From a virus: a stretch of 24,534 nt of DNA. The DNA lies in the IMG/VR virus record IMGVR_UViG_3300025616_000041, positions 1 to 24,534 of that record; one strand, 5' to 3'. The notes beneath the pieces are model-generated. The model was not told the DNA's origin. It saw only the letters and a list, made by a program, of their open reading frames with translations, and ran no database searches. Both the position numbers and the translations under genes were made by a program. Below are positions 4,172 to 12,786 of this stretch, piece by piece. Within the stretch, counting starts at the first letter, position 1. Every line of letters starts with the position of its first letter.

Positions 4172-5687
4172 TTATCTCGACTTTGTCCGGTATGTAAAAT
4201 TAGATTATGAGGCTAATTGGCATCATATATTACTTTGTAGATACTTGCAATTGTTTGTAGAAGGGAAGATAAAAAGACTGATGGTATTTATGCCTCCTCA
4301 ACACGGCAAGAGTGAATTAGTGAGTAGAAATCTACCAGCTTATATCTTAGGTCGAAATCCTAAATCAAAAATAGTATTAGCATCTTATAGTAGTGATTTA
4401 TCAAGCACATTTAATCGTGATTGTCAAAGAATTATTGATAGCGAACAATATAAAGATGTGTTTCCCGAAACATACTTAAATAGTTCCAATGTAGTTACAA
4501 TATCGGGGTTATGGTTGCGTAATAGTGATAAGTTTGAAACAGTAGGACATGGGGGATTTTTAAAAACGGTCGGAGTGGGGGGATCATTAACAGGTACACC
4601 TGCTGATTTCGCTATTATAGATGATCCGGTAAAAGATTCAATTGAAGCAATGTCAGGAACTTATCAATACCGCAATTGGAATTGGTATAATGATGTTTTA
4701 TATACTAGGATTCACAACAATACAGGTATATTAATAACACAGACAAGATGGGATATTAATGATTTATCAGGACTATTACTTAAAAAAATGCAAGATCAAA
4801 GTGGGGAGCAATGGGTAATCTTAACACTTCCTGCAATTAAATTAAATAACGATGACAAAGAAGACCCAAGACAAATTGGGGAGGCACTATGGAGTAATAG
4901 ACATGATTTGGCAAAGCTAAATATGGTTAGGTCGCAAAGCATAAGAACATTTCAGAGTTTATATCAGCAAGACCCCAAACCGACAATGGCAGGGGGTGAA
5001 TTTTACAAGCAATTTAACATTGCCCGACAAGTGAAAGAATTGGTATATAATATTGATCTTCCATTGCATTTTACATTCGACTTTAATGTTAATCCATATA
5101 TAACCTGTTGTGTATGGCAGATATTAGGGAAAAAGGCAAAGCAAATAGCAGAAATATGTACAAAGAGTCCCGTCAATACAACGAAAGGTATATGCAATGA
5201 AATTAAACGACTTTATCAAGGGCATTCAGCAGGTGTTTTTATATATGGAGACCCGGCAGGGCAGCACGAAGACACAAGAACAGAAAAGGGGGCAAATGAT
5301 TACACTATTATTCGCAAAGAATTAGAAATATATAGACCTAATATGAGAGTCCAAAGTAAAGCTCCATCTGTTGTGATGAGAGCTAATTTTATAAATACTA
5401 TATTTCAATCGGGGTACAATGGCATAGATATCGAAATTGATAATAAATGTGAAAATACTTTAAATGATTATTTATATCTCAAAGAGGATTCAGACGGAAC
5501 TAAGAAGAAAGAAAAAGGCAAAGACCCAAGCACCGGAATCAGTTTTGAAAAGTATGGGCATACAAGTGATGCTAATGATTATTTAATCTGTACTTTATTT
5601 GCACAGGATTATATAGAATATCAGCGAGGTGGAAGAGTGATGATTCCAACGCTTGGGAAAAATATATCAAAAAATGCGTATAATTAA
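4113..5687 (+). CDS. terL: terminase large subunit
   Basis: The 524-residue protein is the ATP-driven DNA packaging motor and headful or cos nuclease. The ATPase domain has Walker A MPPQHGKS (60-67), Walker B FAIIDDP (166-172, with the catalytic acidic pair) and a coupling motif TQTRWD (209-214). The C-terminal RNase H-like nuclease shows the three acidic positions: D323 in FTFDFNVNP, D380 in IYGDPAG and D486/D489 in HTSDANDY. Length fits the family. It acts with the small subunit and the portal at the procapsid vertex. The start overlaps the preceding gene by 59 bases; two consecutive ATG codons are possible (4113 or 4116). About 50 bases of AT-rich spacer follow before the next gene. Confidence 0.95.
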   Translation: MMNYELLLNSNVKAELAKRNYLDFVRYVKLDYEANWHHILLCRYLQLFVEGKIKRLMVFMPPQHGKSELVSRNLPAYILGRNPKSKIVLASYSSDLSSTFNRDCQRIIDSEQYKDVFPETYLNSSNVVTISGLWLRNSDKFETVGHGGFLKTVGVGGSLTGTPADFAIIDDPVKDSIEAMSGTYQYRNWNWYNDVLYTRIHNNTGILITQTRWDINDLSGLLLKKMQDQSGEQWVILTLPAIKLNNDDKEDPRQIGEALWSNRHDLAKLNMVRSQSIRTFQSLYQQDPKPTMAGGEFYKQFNIARQVKELVYNIDLPLHFTFDFNVNPYITCCVWQILGKKAKQIAEICTKSPVNTTKGICNEIKRLYQGHSAGVFIYGDPAGQHEDTRTEKGANDYTIIRKELEIYRPNMRVQSKAPSVVMRANFINTIFQSGYNGIDIEIDNKCENTLNDYLYLKEDSDGTKKKEKGKDPSTGISFEKYGHTSDANDYLICTLFAQDYIEYQRGGRVMIPTLGKNISKNAYN

Positions 5688-5735
5688 TTGCATATGATAA
5701 AATAATATTAATTTTACATTAAAATACGCCTACTT

Positions 5736-6680
5736 ATGGATTCATTTCTGTTTATCGGAGACTACACGAAACAAATACAAGCCGATAATTTACAGGCTAT
5801 TATTGGCAGTAATCAAATCATCTTAGATGGAATTCAACTTGCAGCAGTTGAAGAATGCCGATCCTACTTAAAGCAAAAATACGAAGTAAGCGAATCACTT
5901 AGCGCAATCACACAACACGTTACAACAAAGACTTACAACGCAGGCCAGTCTGTATATCTTAATGCTTCAGCGTATGATGCAACAGCGTCTTATCTATTAG
6001 GTGCTGAAACTCTGTATCTTGGCAATGTCTATCGTTGCACAACAGCGATAGTGACTCACGAAGCATGGAACGCACTTCATTGGTCTTTGCTTGGTGTACA
6101 ATACACGATCTATTATGCTCTTTATCCTCAATCAATATTTGATTATCAAAAGATTTACGCAGTCGGGGACAAAGTCTTATGGAGCAATAAAGTCTATACA
6201 GCACTATTAATGACTCAGATACTTGATCATGAGGCAATGCTTCAGATCGGACAATCTAATGTTGATCAGATAGTAAATATCTTCCCTGATGATATCGTAA
6301 AGGGTGTTCAGTATTGGGGTGCAGGGGTCTCTTATGTAGTGCCAACAACAACATTAATCACTAACACTACTTATTGGACATTGGGAGATAATAGAGATCA
6401 AAAGCTCTTAATGACTTGTATAGACATAGCTCTTTATCATGTTCATTGCAGAATCTCACCTCGCAATATACCAGAGTTAAGAGTGCATCGTTATATGGGT
6501 GTACATGAAGATCGAATCAATATTGGCGGTCATGTTGTATATCCGACTTACTCAGCGTTAGGATGGTTACAGGCATCGGCTCTTGGTGAAGATATAACTC
6601 CACAAATGGCACTTATACAGCCTAAATCAGGAAGAAGGATTCGATTTGGTGGCAACATGAAGAACGAAAATAATTATTGA
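5736..6680 (+). CDS. gp36-like (DUF1320) protein with carbohydrate-binding-like inserts
   Basis: The ends of this 314-residue protein match the Mu gp36/DUF1320 family: N-terminal helices (IQLAAVEECRSYLKQKYEV, about 33-51) and a C-terminal block (DIALYHVHCRISPRNIPELR and following). The family is thought to act in head-tail joining. The middle is much longer than in Mu. It contains Trp/Tyr-rich segments of the type 'G..V...N.VY.A....W..L' (about 66-120 and 130-160) that resemble carbohydrate-binding modules of families 5/12. This could create surface-exposed, glycan-binding decorations at the neck; that is inference. It follows the terminase after about 50 bases and ends two bases before the portal gene. 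Confidence 0.75.
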   Translation: MDSFLFIGDYTKQIQADNLQAIIGSNQIILDGIQLAAVEECRSYLKQKYEVSESLSAITQHVTTKTYNAGQSVYLNASAYDATASYLLGAETLYLGNVYRCTTAIVTHEAWNALHWSLLGVQYTIYYALYPQSIFDYQKIYAVGDKVLWSNKVYTALLMTQILDHEAMLQIGQSNVDQIVNIFPDDIVKGVQYWGAGVSYVVPTTTLITNTTYWTLGDNRDQKLLMTCIDIALYHVHCRISPRNIPELRVHRYMGVHEDRINIGGHVVYPTYSALGWLQASALGEDITPQMALIQPKSGRRIRFGGNMKNENNY

Positions 6681-6682
6681 TT

Positions 6683-8026
6683 ATGGAACAATCAAATATA
6701 TCACAATGGCTTCAGGCTATCAACCCATTTGGACGAACAGAAACAAGACCCGAAAAGGTTGAAAAGAATCTTGCAGGATTTATCGCTCCCGTACAACTTC
6801 AGCGACTTAAACAAGATGTTCAGTCATGGCGTGAGGTATTGACAGAAGCCGAGAATGTCTGGTTTCCACATCGTGTGAAAGCACAGCGATTATTTATCGA
6901 CACTATTAATAACGGTCATGTATTCGCTTGTATGGAGCGTAGAAAAGATTTAACTCTTCTTCGTAAGTGGGATTTTGTGAATGCTAAAGGTGATATTGAC
7001 GAGAAAGTAACTGCACTATTCTTAGATACAGTAAACGGGCAATCACAGAATAAGGAGTGGTTTAATAAGTTCTTAAATTATTCGATTGATTCAATTTACT
7101 TTGGTTATTCGCTCATCTCGCTTGGTGACATAATCGAGAATCAGTTCCCGGAGATTGAGGTTATTAAACGATGGAACATATCACCCGATAGATTGAACGT
7201 TACTAACTTCACTTATTCGATTAGTGGGGCGATGTTCCTTGAAGAACCTTATAAGAATTGGCACGTTTACGTTAAAACATATAACGATATTGGAGCATCA
7301 AAGGCAGGGTATGGACTACTGTATAAAGTAGCTCTTTATGAGATATTTCTTCGTAATTTATTAGGCTTTAACGGTGATTTTGTTGAACTCTTTGCACAAC
7401 CGTACAGACTTGGAAAGACAAGTAAGAGCAATGAATCAGAGAGAGCTGAACTTGCAAACGCTATTCAGATGATGGGGTCTTCAGGTTGGGCAATGATCGA
7501 CCCTGAAGATGAGATCACATTTCTTGAATCGGCATTAGGTGGCACAGGATATAAAGGATATGACAATCTTGAGCAACGACTCGAAAAGAAGATCAGTAAG
7601 ATCATTCTTGGTCATGCCGATGCTATTGATTCAATAGCTGGTAAACTTGGTAATTCGGGCGAGAAATCACCAGCAGAACGATCGTTAGAAGACAAACAAA
7701 CTAAGGACGGATCATTTATTGCCAATGTAGTTAATAATGGACTGATAGTTAATATGAGAGCGTTAGGATTCAAGATTCCTGATGATATAAGAGCATTGTT
7801 AAAGAACGATGCTGAGATGATGGAGATTAATAACGCTGTAATTGCTCAGGCTGTCGAGATGAACAAAGCAGGTTTGATCATGGATAGTGCTTATTTCACC
7901 AAACAAACAGGCATTCCTGTTGCTGTCGCTGTTGCTCCAGTAATAGCACAATCACCAATAACATCATCTATTAAGAGTAAACTTGAGATGATCTACAACA
8001 AGACATCTTGTAATCATTCGCACTGA
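6683..8026 (+). CDS. portal protein, Mu gp29-like (DUF935)
   Basis: The 447-residue product resembles the DUF935 portal proteins of Mu-like phages. Typical segments are RVKAQRLFIDTINNGHVFA and MERRKDLTLLRKW in the N-terminal part, the wing with NWHVYVK and FLRNLLGFNGDFVELF, and near 300-340 the helical GxxN-S-G-K-S region (KIILGHADAID...KLGNSGEKSPAERSLEDK, in part). It forms the dodecameric ring through which DNA enters and leaves the capsid. The ATG at 6683, two bases after the upstream stop, is preferred over a TTG at 6677. The 3' end overlaps the next ATG by one base (TGATG). Position directly before an F-like gene matches the Mu gp29-gp30 order. Confidence 0.85.
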   Translation: MEQSNISQWLQAINPFGRTETRPEKVEKNLAGFIAPVQLQRLKQDVQSWREVLTEAENVWFPHRVKAQRLFIDTINNGHVFACMERRKDLTLLRKWDFVNAKGDIDEKVTALFLDTVNGQSQNKEWFNKFLNYSIDSIYFGYSLISLGDIIENQFPEIEVIKRWNISPDRLNVTNFTYSISGAMFLEEPYKNWHVYVKTYNDIGASKAGYGLLYKVALYEIFLRNLLGFNGDFVELFAQPYRLGKTSKSNESERAELANAIQMMGSSGWAMIDPEDEITFLESALGGTGYKGYDNLEQRLEKKISKIILGHADAIDSIAGKLGNSGEKSPAERSLEDKQTKDGSFIANVVNNGLIVNMRALGFKIPDDIRALLKNDAEMMEINNAVIAQAVEMNKAGLIMDSAYFTKQTGIPVAVAVAPVIAQSPITSSIKSKLEMIYNKTSCNHSH

Positions 8027-8805
8027 TGGAGTATAGCGAAAAGCAAATAAAAGATTTATTACGAGGTATTTACTCTGGTGACATAACATCAGAAGAATTG
8101 CCAGAAGGTCTTTATCTTGCTATTGCTGATTATCTCAAGACAGGAGTCTATAAAGGGTTCGGTGGTCCATTGACAGATTTTAAAGGAAAAGACTTAGAAC
8201 TACTTAACGAGTTGAGGGAGAACATATATATGTTTTCAGCTGCGAAGACTTATCAAGAAGTAAAAGACATCTCATCCCTGCTTGTCACTGAGTCAGGCGA
8301 ACGCAGAACGATGAGAGAATTTAATCAAATCGGTTCGCAAAGATATGACACTTGGAATAACGATTGGGGACGCACTGAGTACAATACAGCAGTAGCTCAA
8401 GCAACGATGGCGAGTAAGTGGAATGAGATACAAGCGAATAAAGATATATTGCCAAATCTCACCTATTCGACTATTGGAGATGCTTGTGATATCTGCGCTC
8501 CTCTTGAAGGGTTGACAGCTCCTGTTGATGATCCGATATGGAATAGTGTTTATCCGGTAAATCATTTTAATTGTCTATGTGTAGTAACACAAGAAGAATC
8601 AAGCGTTAAGTTAACACCCGATGACGAGAAGGAGACGATCTTTGATTCAGTTACTAAAGAAATGAATGATACTTTCAAGATGAACTCAGGCAAAGAAGGT
8701 TATATCTTTTCACCTGATCACCCTTATTTTGAAGTCGCACCGGAAGACGAGAAATATGCAAAAGAAAACTTTAATTTACTAATTCCTGAAACAGACGAAG
8801 AATGA
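8026..8805 (+). CDS. phage head morphogenesis protein, Mu F-like
   Basis: This 259-residue minor head protein corresponds to Mu gpF (gp30). The hallmark is in the C-terminal half: EYNTAVAQATMASKWNEI (about 118-135) followed by GDACDICAPLEG (151-162) and NHFNCLCVV (179-187), giving a probable metal site of C154, C157, H180, C183 and C185. Members are thought to enter the capsid or stabilise the portal vertex. The protein is shorter than Mu gpF because the N-terminal part is reduced. It sits directly behind the portal gene with a one-base overlap and overlaps the next gene by four bases (ATGA). Confidence 0.85.
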   Translation: MEYSEKQIKDLLRGIYSGDITSEELPEGLYLAIADYLKTGVYKGFGGPLTDFKGKDLELLNELRENIYMFSAAKTYQEVKDISSLLVTESGERRTMREFNQIGSQRYDTWNNDWGRTEYNTAVAQATMASKWNEIQANKDILPNLTYSTIGDACDICAPLEGLTAPVDDPIWNSVYPVNHFNCLCVVTQEESSVKLTPDDEKETIFDSVTKEMNDTFKMNSGKEGYIFSPDHPYFEVAPEDEKYAKENFNLLIPETDEE

Positions 8806-9161
8806 CACCAATTACAGTTCAACAGAAATTATTCGAAGCAAGAGATCAGATACATTTGATTCATTTGAATACTACTTCATATGCAGAGCATAAGGCATTA
8901 AATGCTTTTTATGATTCATGGCTCTCATTAGTCGATTCATTTATCGAAACATATCAAGGCAAATATGGTCGTATTGGTGGAGTAGCTCAGATAACTATAG
9001 ATTCAATTGTCAATAGTCGTGTTTATTTGATAAATTTGATGGTATTTATCAATGAGTACGCAGAGCCTATCGTATCGGAGGCTGATAGTGACTTACTTAA
9101 TATTATCGCAGATATGAAAGGATTAATCAATGAGACACTTTACTTATTAACGCTTAAATAA
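8802..9161 (+). CDS. hypothetical protein between head morphogenesis genes
   Basis: The 119-residue protein is not assigned to a family. It appears all-helical, with a long helix at 5-25 (QQKLFEARDQIHLIHLNTTS), a second at 28-55 and a third region rich in Leu and Ile (STVN-type) near the end (LNIIADMKGLINETLYLL). No charge clusters, signals or cysteines are present. It overlaps the F-like gene by four bases and the next gene by one, so it is made in step with head and tail completion proteins. A connector or small helical chaperone is plausible from position only. Confidence 0.6.
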   Translation: MTPITVQQKLFEARDQIHLIHLNTTSYAEHKALNAFYDSWLSLVDSFIETYQGKYGRIGGVAQITIDSIVNSRVYLINLMVFINEYAEPIVSEADSDLLNIIADMKGLINETLYLLTLK

Positions 9162-9622
9162 TGGATAAGTTCGGACTTGATAAAGTAATCTCTAATCTTG
9201 CACGTTCACAGCGCGAAGTGCTTGTATTGCTTTCTAATCAAGCATCGAAATACTTTCTTGACTCGTTTACAAAACAATCATGGGATGGCCAGTCATGGAA
9301 GCAAGTACAAAGAAGAGAATCAGGAACAAAAGCATATAAATATCCAAAGACAAAAGGACTGCAAAGAAGAACATCACCCATTCTTGTAGGGGCAGGATAT
9401 AAAACAAGAGGCGGAACATTAAGAAGAGCTGTATCAACAATGGCAAGAACGGCAGAGGTATCAAGCGACAAAGTACGAATGATAGTTGATCTTCCATACG
9501 CTCAAAGACATAACGAAGGACTTGATATGCCTAAGAGGACATTTGTAGGGCAAACAGATGATTTAACAAGAATGCAAATTGAAAAAATAAAAGAAATAAT
9601 GGATAAAATATGGCAACGCTAA
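9161..9622 (+). CDS. virion morphogenesis (tail completion) protein, Mu G-like
   Basis: The 153-residue product matches the phage virion morphogenesis family (Mu gpG, P2 gpS). Characteristic features are the early FLDSFTKQSWDGQSWKQVQRR (in part, about 32-52), a basic middle (TKGLQRRTSPILVGAGYKTRGGTLRRAV in part) and the end MPKRTFVGQTDDL (about 124-136). It is highly basic. In relatives it acts at the head-tail joint or tail completion step. Coupled to both neighbours: one base overlap upstream and 13 bases downstream. Confidence 0.8.
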   Translation: MDKFGLDKVISNLARSQREVLVLLSNQASKYFLDSFTKQSWDGQSWKQVQRRESGTKAYKYPKTKGLQRRTSPILVGAGYKTRGGTLRRAVSTMARTAEVSSDKVRMIVDLPYAQRHNEGLDMPKRTFVGQTDDLTRMQIEKIKEIMDKIWQR

Positions 9623-10194
9623 AAGACCCGATTCAAGACATATTAACAAAGCTCTCTACTATCTCGATGAGAACACCAGAAGGGGTTGTATCTCCGATCT
9701 ATGCCCGTATATGGAACAATCAACTCCGGGACTTGAGAGAAGGAAAGCTATATGAGTTTCCTCGTCCTGCTGTTTTTGTTGAGATTTCATCTCCTATCAA
9801 TTTTGAAAATGTTGGTGTAGGTATTCGCTCTGCCGATCTTTATATCAGATTCCATTTGATACATGATTTCTTCAATCTTGACGGATCGATGGAACAAGAC
9901 CTGATCATTTATGATTTAAGAGATCAGATATTACTTGCTTTTTCGCAGTATTGCCCTACTGGGTGCGGTACTTTACTTTGTTTGTCAGAAACGCAAGATT
10001 ACGATCATGATAATCTTTATCATTATGTCATGGAATGGAAAACAAATTTCAGAGATTCGAAATCATCACCATATGATCCACAAGCAGGTAAATATATAGA
10101 TACAGCCGATCCTCTTCTTGACGCAGAGATCATCTTTGGTGGATTTGGATCAACACCTAATGTTACAAGTACAGACTATTACATAATCAAATAA
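9610..10194 (+). CDS. putative tail terminator / neck protein
   Basis: The 194-residue protein shows an N-terminal helix (DPIQDILTKLSTI) followed by alternating strands: RPAVFVEISS, ADLYIRFHLIHDF, LIIYDLRDQILLAF, then a cysteine-containing loop and strands near YHYVMEWKTNF and LLDAEIIFGGF. The helix plus mixed sheet pattern with a terminal helix-strand pair is like tail terminators and gp37-type proteins of Mu-like phages, which cap the tail tube. This is a fold-level guess supported by its place behind the G-like gene. It overlaps that gene by 13 bases. Confidence 0.5.
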   Translation: MATLKDPIQDILTKLSTISMRTPEGVVSPIYARIWNNQLRDLREGKLYEFPRPAVFVEISSPINFENVGVGIRSADLYIRFHLIHDFFNLDGSMEQDLIIYDLRDQILLAFSQYCPTGCGTLLCLSETQDYDHDNLYHYVMEWKTNFRDSKSSPYDPQAGKYIDTADPLLDAEIIFGGFGSTPNVTSTDYYIIK

Positions 10195-10196
10195 AA

Positions 10197-11066
10197 ATGG
10201 CACGAACAGTATCAGATATTCAAACACAGATAGAATCGTCATTAGTGGCTAACTTTGCAACGATAGGTATAACAATAGATGGAACAAAGTGGAGTAAACG
10301 TAATATGCTTCGTATGCTTTGTTTTACATTTGCTATTGTCTCGGCATATGTTGAGCAGTTAATGGATGCGTTGAAACTTTCACTTGAAACGACAGCTTCA
10401 CAGAGTGCATCTGCATCGCCGTTATGGATTCAAGCGCAAATGTTTGCTTTTCAATATTCATCGACTAATCCACAAGTCCTGCAGTTGGTTGATACAGTGC
10501 CGATATATCCCGTTATTGATCCTTCGTTAAGAATTATAACGGCTTGTTCTGTAACTTCGACAGCTCCAAATGAAGTGATTATTAAAGTCACAAAAACGGT
10601 AAGTGGAGTGTTTGTTAAACTTGATGCGCCTGAGATTGCAGCAGCACAGGGTTATATTAATACAATCGGATCAGCAGGTATCAATTACTCTATCATATCG
10701 CTTGATTCAGACAAGATTTATGTAAATGCAAACGTTTATTATCAAGGACAATATGCATCTGTTATATCAGTTAATATGATTGATTCAATTAACTCTTTTC
10801 TTGATAATCTTTCGATTACAAATTTCAATGGAGCATTAAAAATATCTGATCTTGAAAATATCATGCGTAATGTAACGGGAGTAAATGATATTGAACTCTT
10901 GAATGTTAAAATAAGAGACAATGCGACTATCTTTGCTTCTGGTGTTGACATGGTTCTCAATCAGCAGACTAAATTAAGATTATGGAACTCTATCGCCGGG
11001 TATATAGGCGAAGAGACAACATCAGGAAAAACTTTTGTAGATTCACTTAATTTCATTGCAGAATGA
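10197..11066 (+). CDS. baseplate J-like protein
   Basis: The 289-residue protein resembles baseplate J family proteins, the wedge component that links the hub to fibres in contractile tails. Features: an N-terminal helix (ARTVSDIQTQIESSL), a helical segment that contains WSKRNMLRMLCFTFAIVSAY (about 32-51), a beta-rich middle (VTSTAPNEVIIKVTKTVSG) and the diagnostic C-terminal part GALKISDLENIMRNVTGVND (about 211-230), which matches the J-type 'l..s.l...i..v.GV.dv' ending. It starts two bases after its neighbour and overlaps the next gene by four bases. It is placed in the head region, away from the other baseplate genes at 20455-23032. Confidence 0.7.
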   Translation: MARTVSDIQTQIESSLVANFATIGITIDGTKWSKRNMLRMLCFTFAIVSAYVEQLMDALKLSLETTASQSASASPLWIQAQMFAFQYSSTNPQVLQLVDTVPIYPVIDPSLRIITACSVTSTAPNEVIIKVTKTVSGVFVKLDAPEIAAAQGYINTIGSAGINYSIISLDSDKIYVNANVYYQGQYASVISVNMIDSINSFLDNLSITNFNGALKISDLENIMRNVTGVNDIELLNVKIRDNATIFASGVDMVLNQQTKLRLWNSIAGYIGEETTSGKTFVDSLNFIAE

Positions 11067-11734
11067 CAACATACGATATTGATGTTAATAAAACATCTAT
11101 TGAGATATTGCCACCCGACAAGCGTTACCCTGCTAATATCGCTTTAATCGAATCGTTGATGTCTGCTATGCAATGGATTCATGATGCTTTTTTTAAATCA
11201 TATTACGAAGGATCGACGGCTCTTGAATATACGCCGGGTACTTATGCTTATCAAGCGGAAGTGACATATAACAATCAAGTTTATTCAAGTCTTAAATCAA
11301 ATAATACAGATGCGCCAACAGTTGCTACTTCATGGTATATGATTCAAGATAATTTCATCGGAATCAAAGAACGGGTCAAGTATAACGGCGGTCGTTTGAT
11401 TCTTGAGTACGCTCTGAATAAAGAATATGGTACTACGTTCAGACAGCCGACAACACCAGAAAGAATCACAGATATAAAGAGCGATATATACTTAACAAAC
11501 TCATCGAGTTTAAAGACAGGTTTTTTTGTTGGTCAAACAGAACCTTTCTGCTCAAGCGTTGGTCAGACTACGGCATCGGACTGGATTGGGTCGGTTCTTC
11601 CGTTTGTTTATACTAATAATTTTGTTATACATATTCCTTCGGCTACTCTTGCTTTGACCAATGACCAAGCGATAGGTAATTTTGTAAATAAATACATTCC
11701 TGAATCACTTCTATTCACTATTATAAGCTATTAA
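11063..11734 (+). CDS. tail protein (gpI-like) with a carbohydrate-binding-like insert
   Basis: The 223-residue protein lies directly behind the J-like gene, the position of gpI in P2 and Mu-like phages. Its N-terminus has PPDKRYPANIALIESLMSAM (about 18-37) as an amphipathic helix. Residues about 55-95 (TPGTYAYQAEVTYNNQVYSS and SNNTDAPTVATSWYMI) form a clear carbohydrate-binding module 5/12-like motif: G, V, YN, VY and a terminal W. The rest is beta-rich with aromatic residues and no metal motif. I infer a baseplate or fibre-connecting protein that may contact glycans. The same motif type occurs in the gp36-like protein. Confidence 0.5.
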   Translation: MTTYDIDVNKTSIEILPPDKRYPANIALIESLMSAMQWIHDAFFKSYYEGSTALEYTPGTYAYQAEVTYNNQVYSSLKSNNTDAPTVATSWYMIQDNFIGIKERVKYNGGRLILEYALNKEYGTTFRQPTTPERITDIKSDIYLTNSSSLKTGFFVGQTEPFCSSVGQTTASDWIGSVLPFVYTNNFVIHIPSATLALTNDQAIGNFVNKYIPESLLFTIISY

Positions 11735-11735
11735 C

Positions 11736-12536
11736 ATGAAAATACTTGATGTTTCTTCGGTCACAGATTCGGCACAAATCAAAATAAAACAAGGGACTTT
11801 AAAATTCCTGCAAGATGCAAACCATGAAGGATTCTCCGCCATCATGAAAGCACTCATAGGCTCTACTTATAACTCATTGACTGCATATATGATTTATGGA
11901 GGGGTAAACTCCGGGGCAGGGACAAATTATATAATCAGCGAAGGAGTTTGTTTTTATAATGGTGAAGTTTATCTTGTTGATGCAATATCTTTTGCTACTA
12001 CTGGGATAGATGTTGCAATATTGACAATTGATATAACGCAATATACAATATATGCCGATCCTGTTACTTTCTCAGACTCTTCTATTCATAATGTTCACAA
12101 CATCCGTAAAGTGGGCGTAAGTGCAGGAGTTTCGGGAAGTGGTATAGCTAATTACGCAAGTGTTTATTTTAAAAATTGGAATATACCAGAACAAGTAGTC
12201 ATAACGGGTACAGGAATCGTGACAGTATCGGGTGTTTATCCTTCAGTTGTGGTTAATGTACCTGCCTCATCAAACCTTCATCCTGTGCTTTATGCGAGTA
12301 ATTTTAATATTGGCGATGTAAGTGGTGGTCAAAGCTACTTAGTTACTTTCCCATCGGTAGGGACTGCTGATTACTATGTAATGGGAACTATTATAAGTGC
12401 AGGAACATTAATGAATGATGCTAATGTCTATTGGGTGATCAAGAATCCAACAGCAACAGGATTCACAATATATGTAAGAGAGGCTTCCTCTTCTGCTAAT
12501 AATATATCACTTGATTACATACTATTTCACAAGTAA
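11736..12536 (+). CDS. tail fibre-like / receptor-contact protein
   Basis: The 266-residue protein begins with IKIKQGTLKFLQDANHEGFSAIM (in part), a pattern found at the start of tail fibre proteins of Bacteroidota phages and prophages. The rest is rich in Gly, Ser, Thr and Val with long beta-strand patterns (VVITGTGIVTVSGVYPSVVV) and ends with YILFHK, typical of trimeric fibres. No enzymatic motif is visible. It follows the gpI-like gene after one base, as fibre genes often do. The stop overlaps the ATG of the next gene (TAATG). Confidence 0.6.
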   Translation: MKILDVSSVTDSAQIKIKQGTLKFLQDANHEGFSAIMKALIGSTYNSLTAYMIYGGVNSGAGTNYIISEGVCFYNGEVYLVDAISFATTGIDVAILTIDITQYTIYADPVTFSDSSIHNVHNIRKVGVSAGVSGSGIANYASVYFKNWNIPEQVVITGTGIVTVSGVYPSVVVNVPASSNLHPVLYASNFNIGDVSGGQSYLVTFPSVGTADYYVMGTIISAGTLMNDANVYWVIKNPTATGFTIYVREASSSANNISLDYILFHK

Positions 12537-12721
12537 TGAATAAGACGAAAGATCAGTCTGTAAGAGCGTATTTGCCTCCTCTGTATGCACGACTTACAAA
12601 GGGGTATGCAAACTACACAGGCATGAGCGAATCATCTATTGTAGCTTCGGCAGTTAAAAAAGTATTTGACGAAATGCCACTTTCAGAGCGGGATCGGATT
12701 CTTTCAATTACGAAAAAATAA
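12536..12721 (+). CDS. small ribbon-helix-helix-like DNA-binding protein
   Basis: The 61-residue protein has a short strand (QSVRAYLPPLYARLTKGYAN) followed by helices (SESSIVASAVKKVFDEMPLS), the typical arrangement of ribbon-helix-helix regulators: 'v...lp...y..l...a...g.s.s.iv..avk'. It is basic and lacks other domains. It sits between fibre and capsid protease genes, an unusual place for a regulator. A near-palindrome (12731-12746) lies ten bases after its stop, before the protease gene, and could be its operator; this is inference. The start overlaps the previous stop by one base. Confidence 0.6.
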   Translation: MNKTKDQSVRAYLPPLYARLTKGYANYTGMSESSIVASAVKKVFDEMPLSERDRILSITKK

Positions 12722-12730
12722 ATATTAATA

Positions 12731-12746
12731 ATGTCATATATGGCAT
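12731..12746. promoter_or_regulatory. 16-bp near-palindrome, candidate operator
   Basis: ATGTCATATATGGCAT matches its own reverse complement at 14 of 16 positions. It lies in the 65-base gap between the ribbon-helix-helix gene and the head protease gene, followed by an AT-rich stretch (TAATTTTA at about 12776-12783) that only partly matches a Bacteroidota promoter. Confidence 0.35.
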
Positions 12747-12786
12747 ACTTTCAAGGCGCAATTTTACAAAGACTTAATTTTATATT

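Noticed and set aside
9198-9497. Several overlapping frames on both strands inside the G-like gene
   Set aside because: The forward gene has a clear family match; the others are low-complexity shadows.
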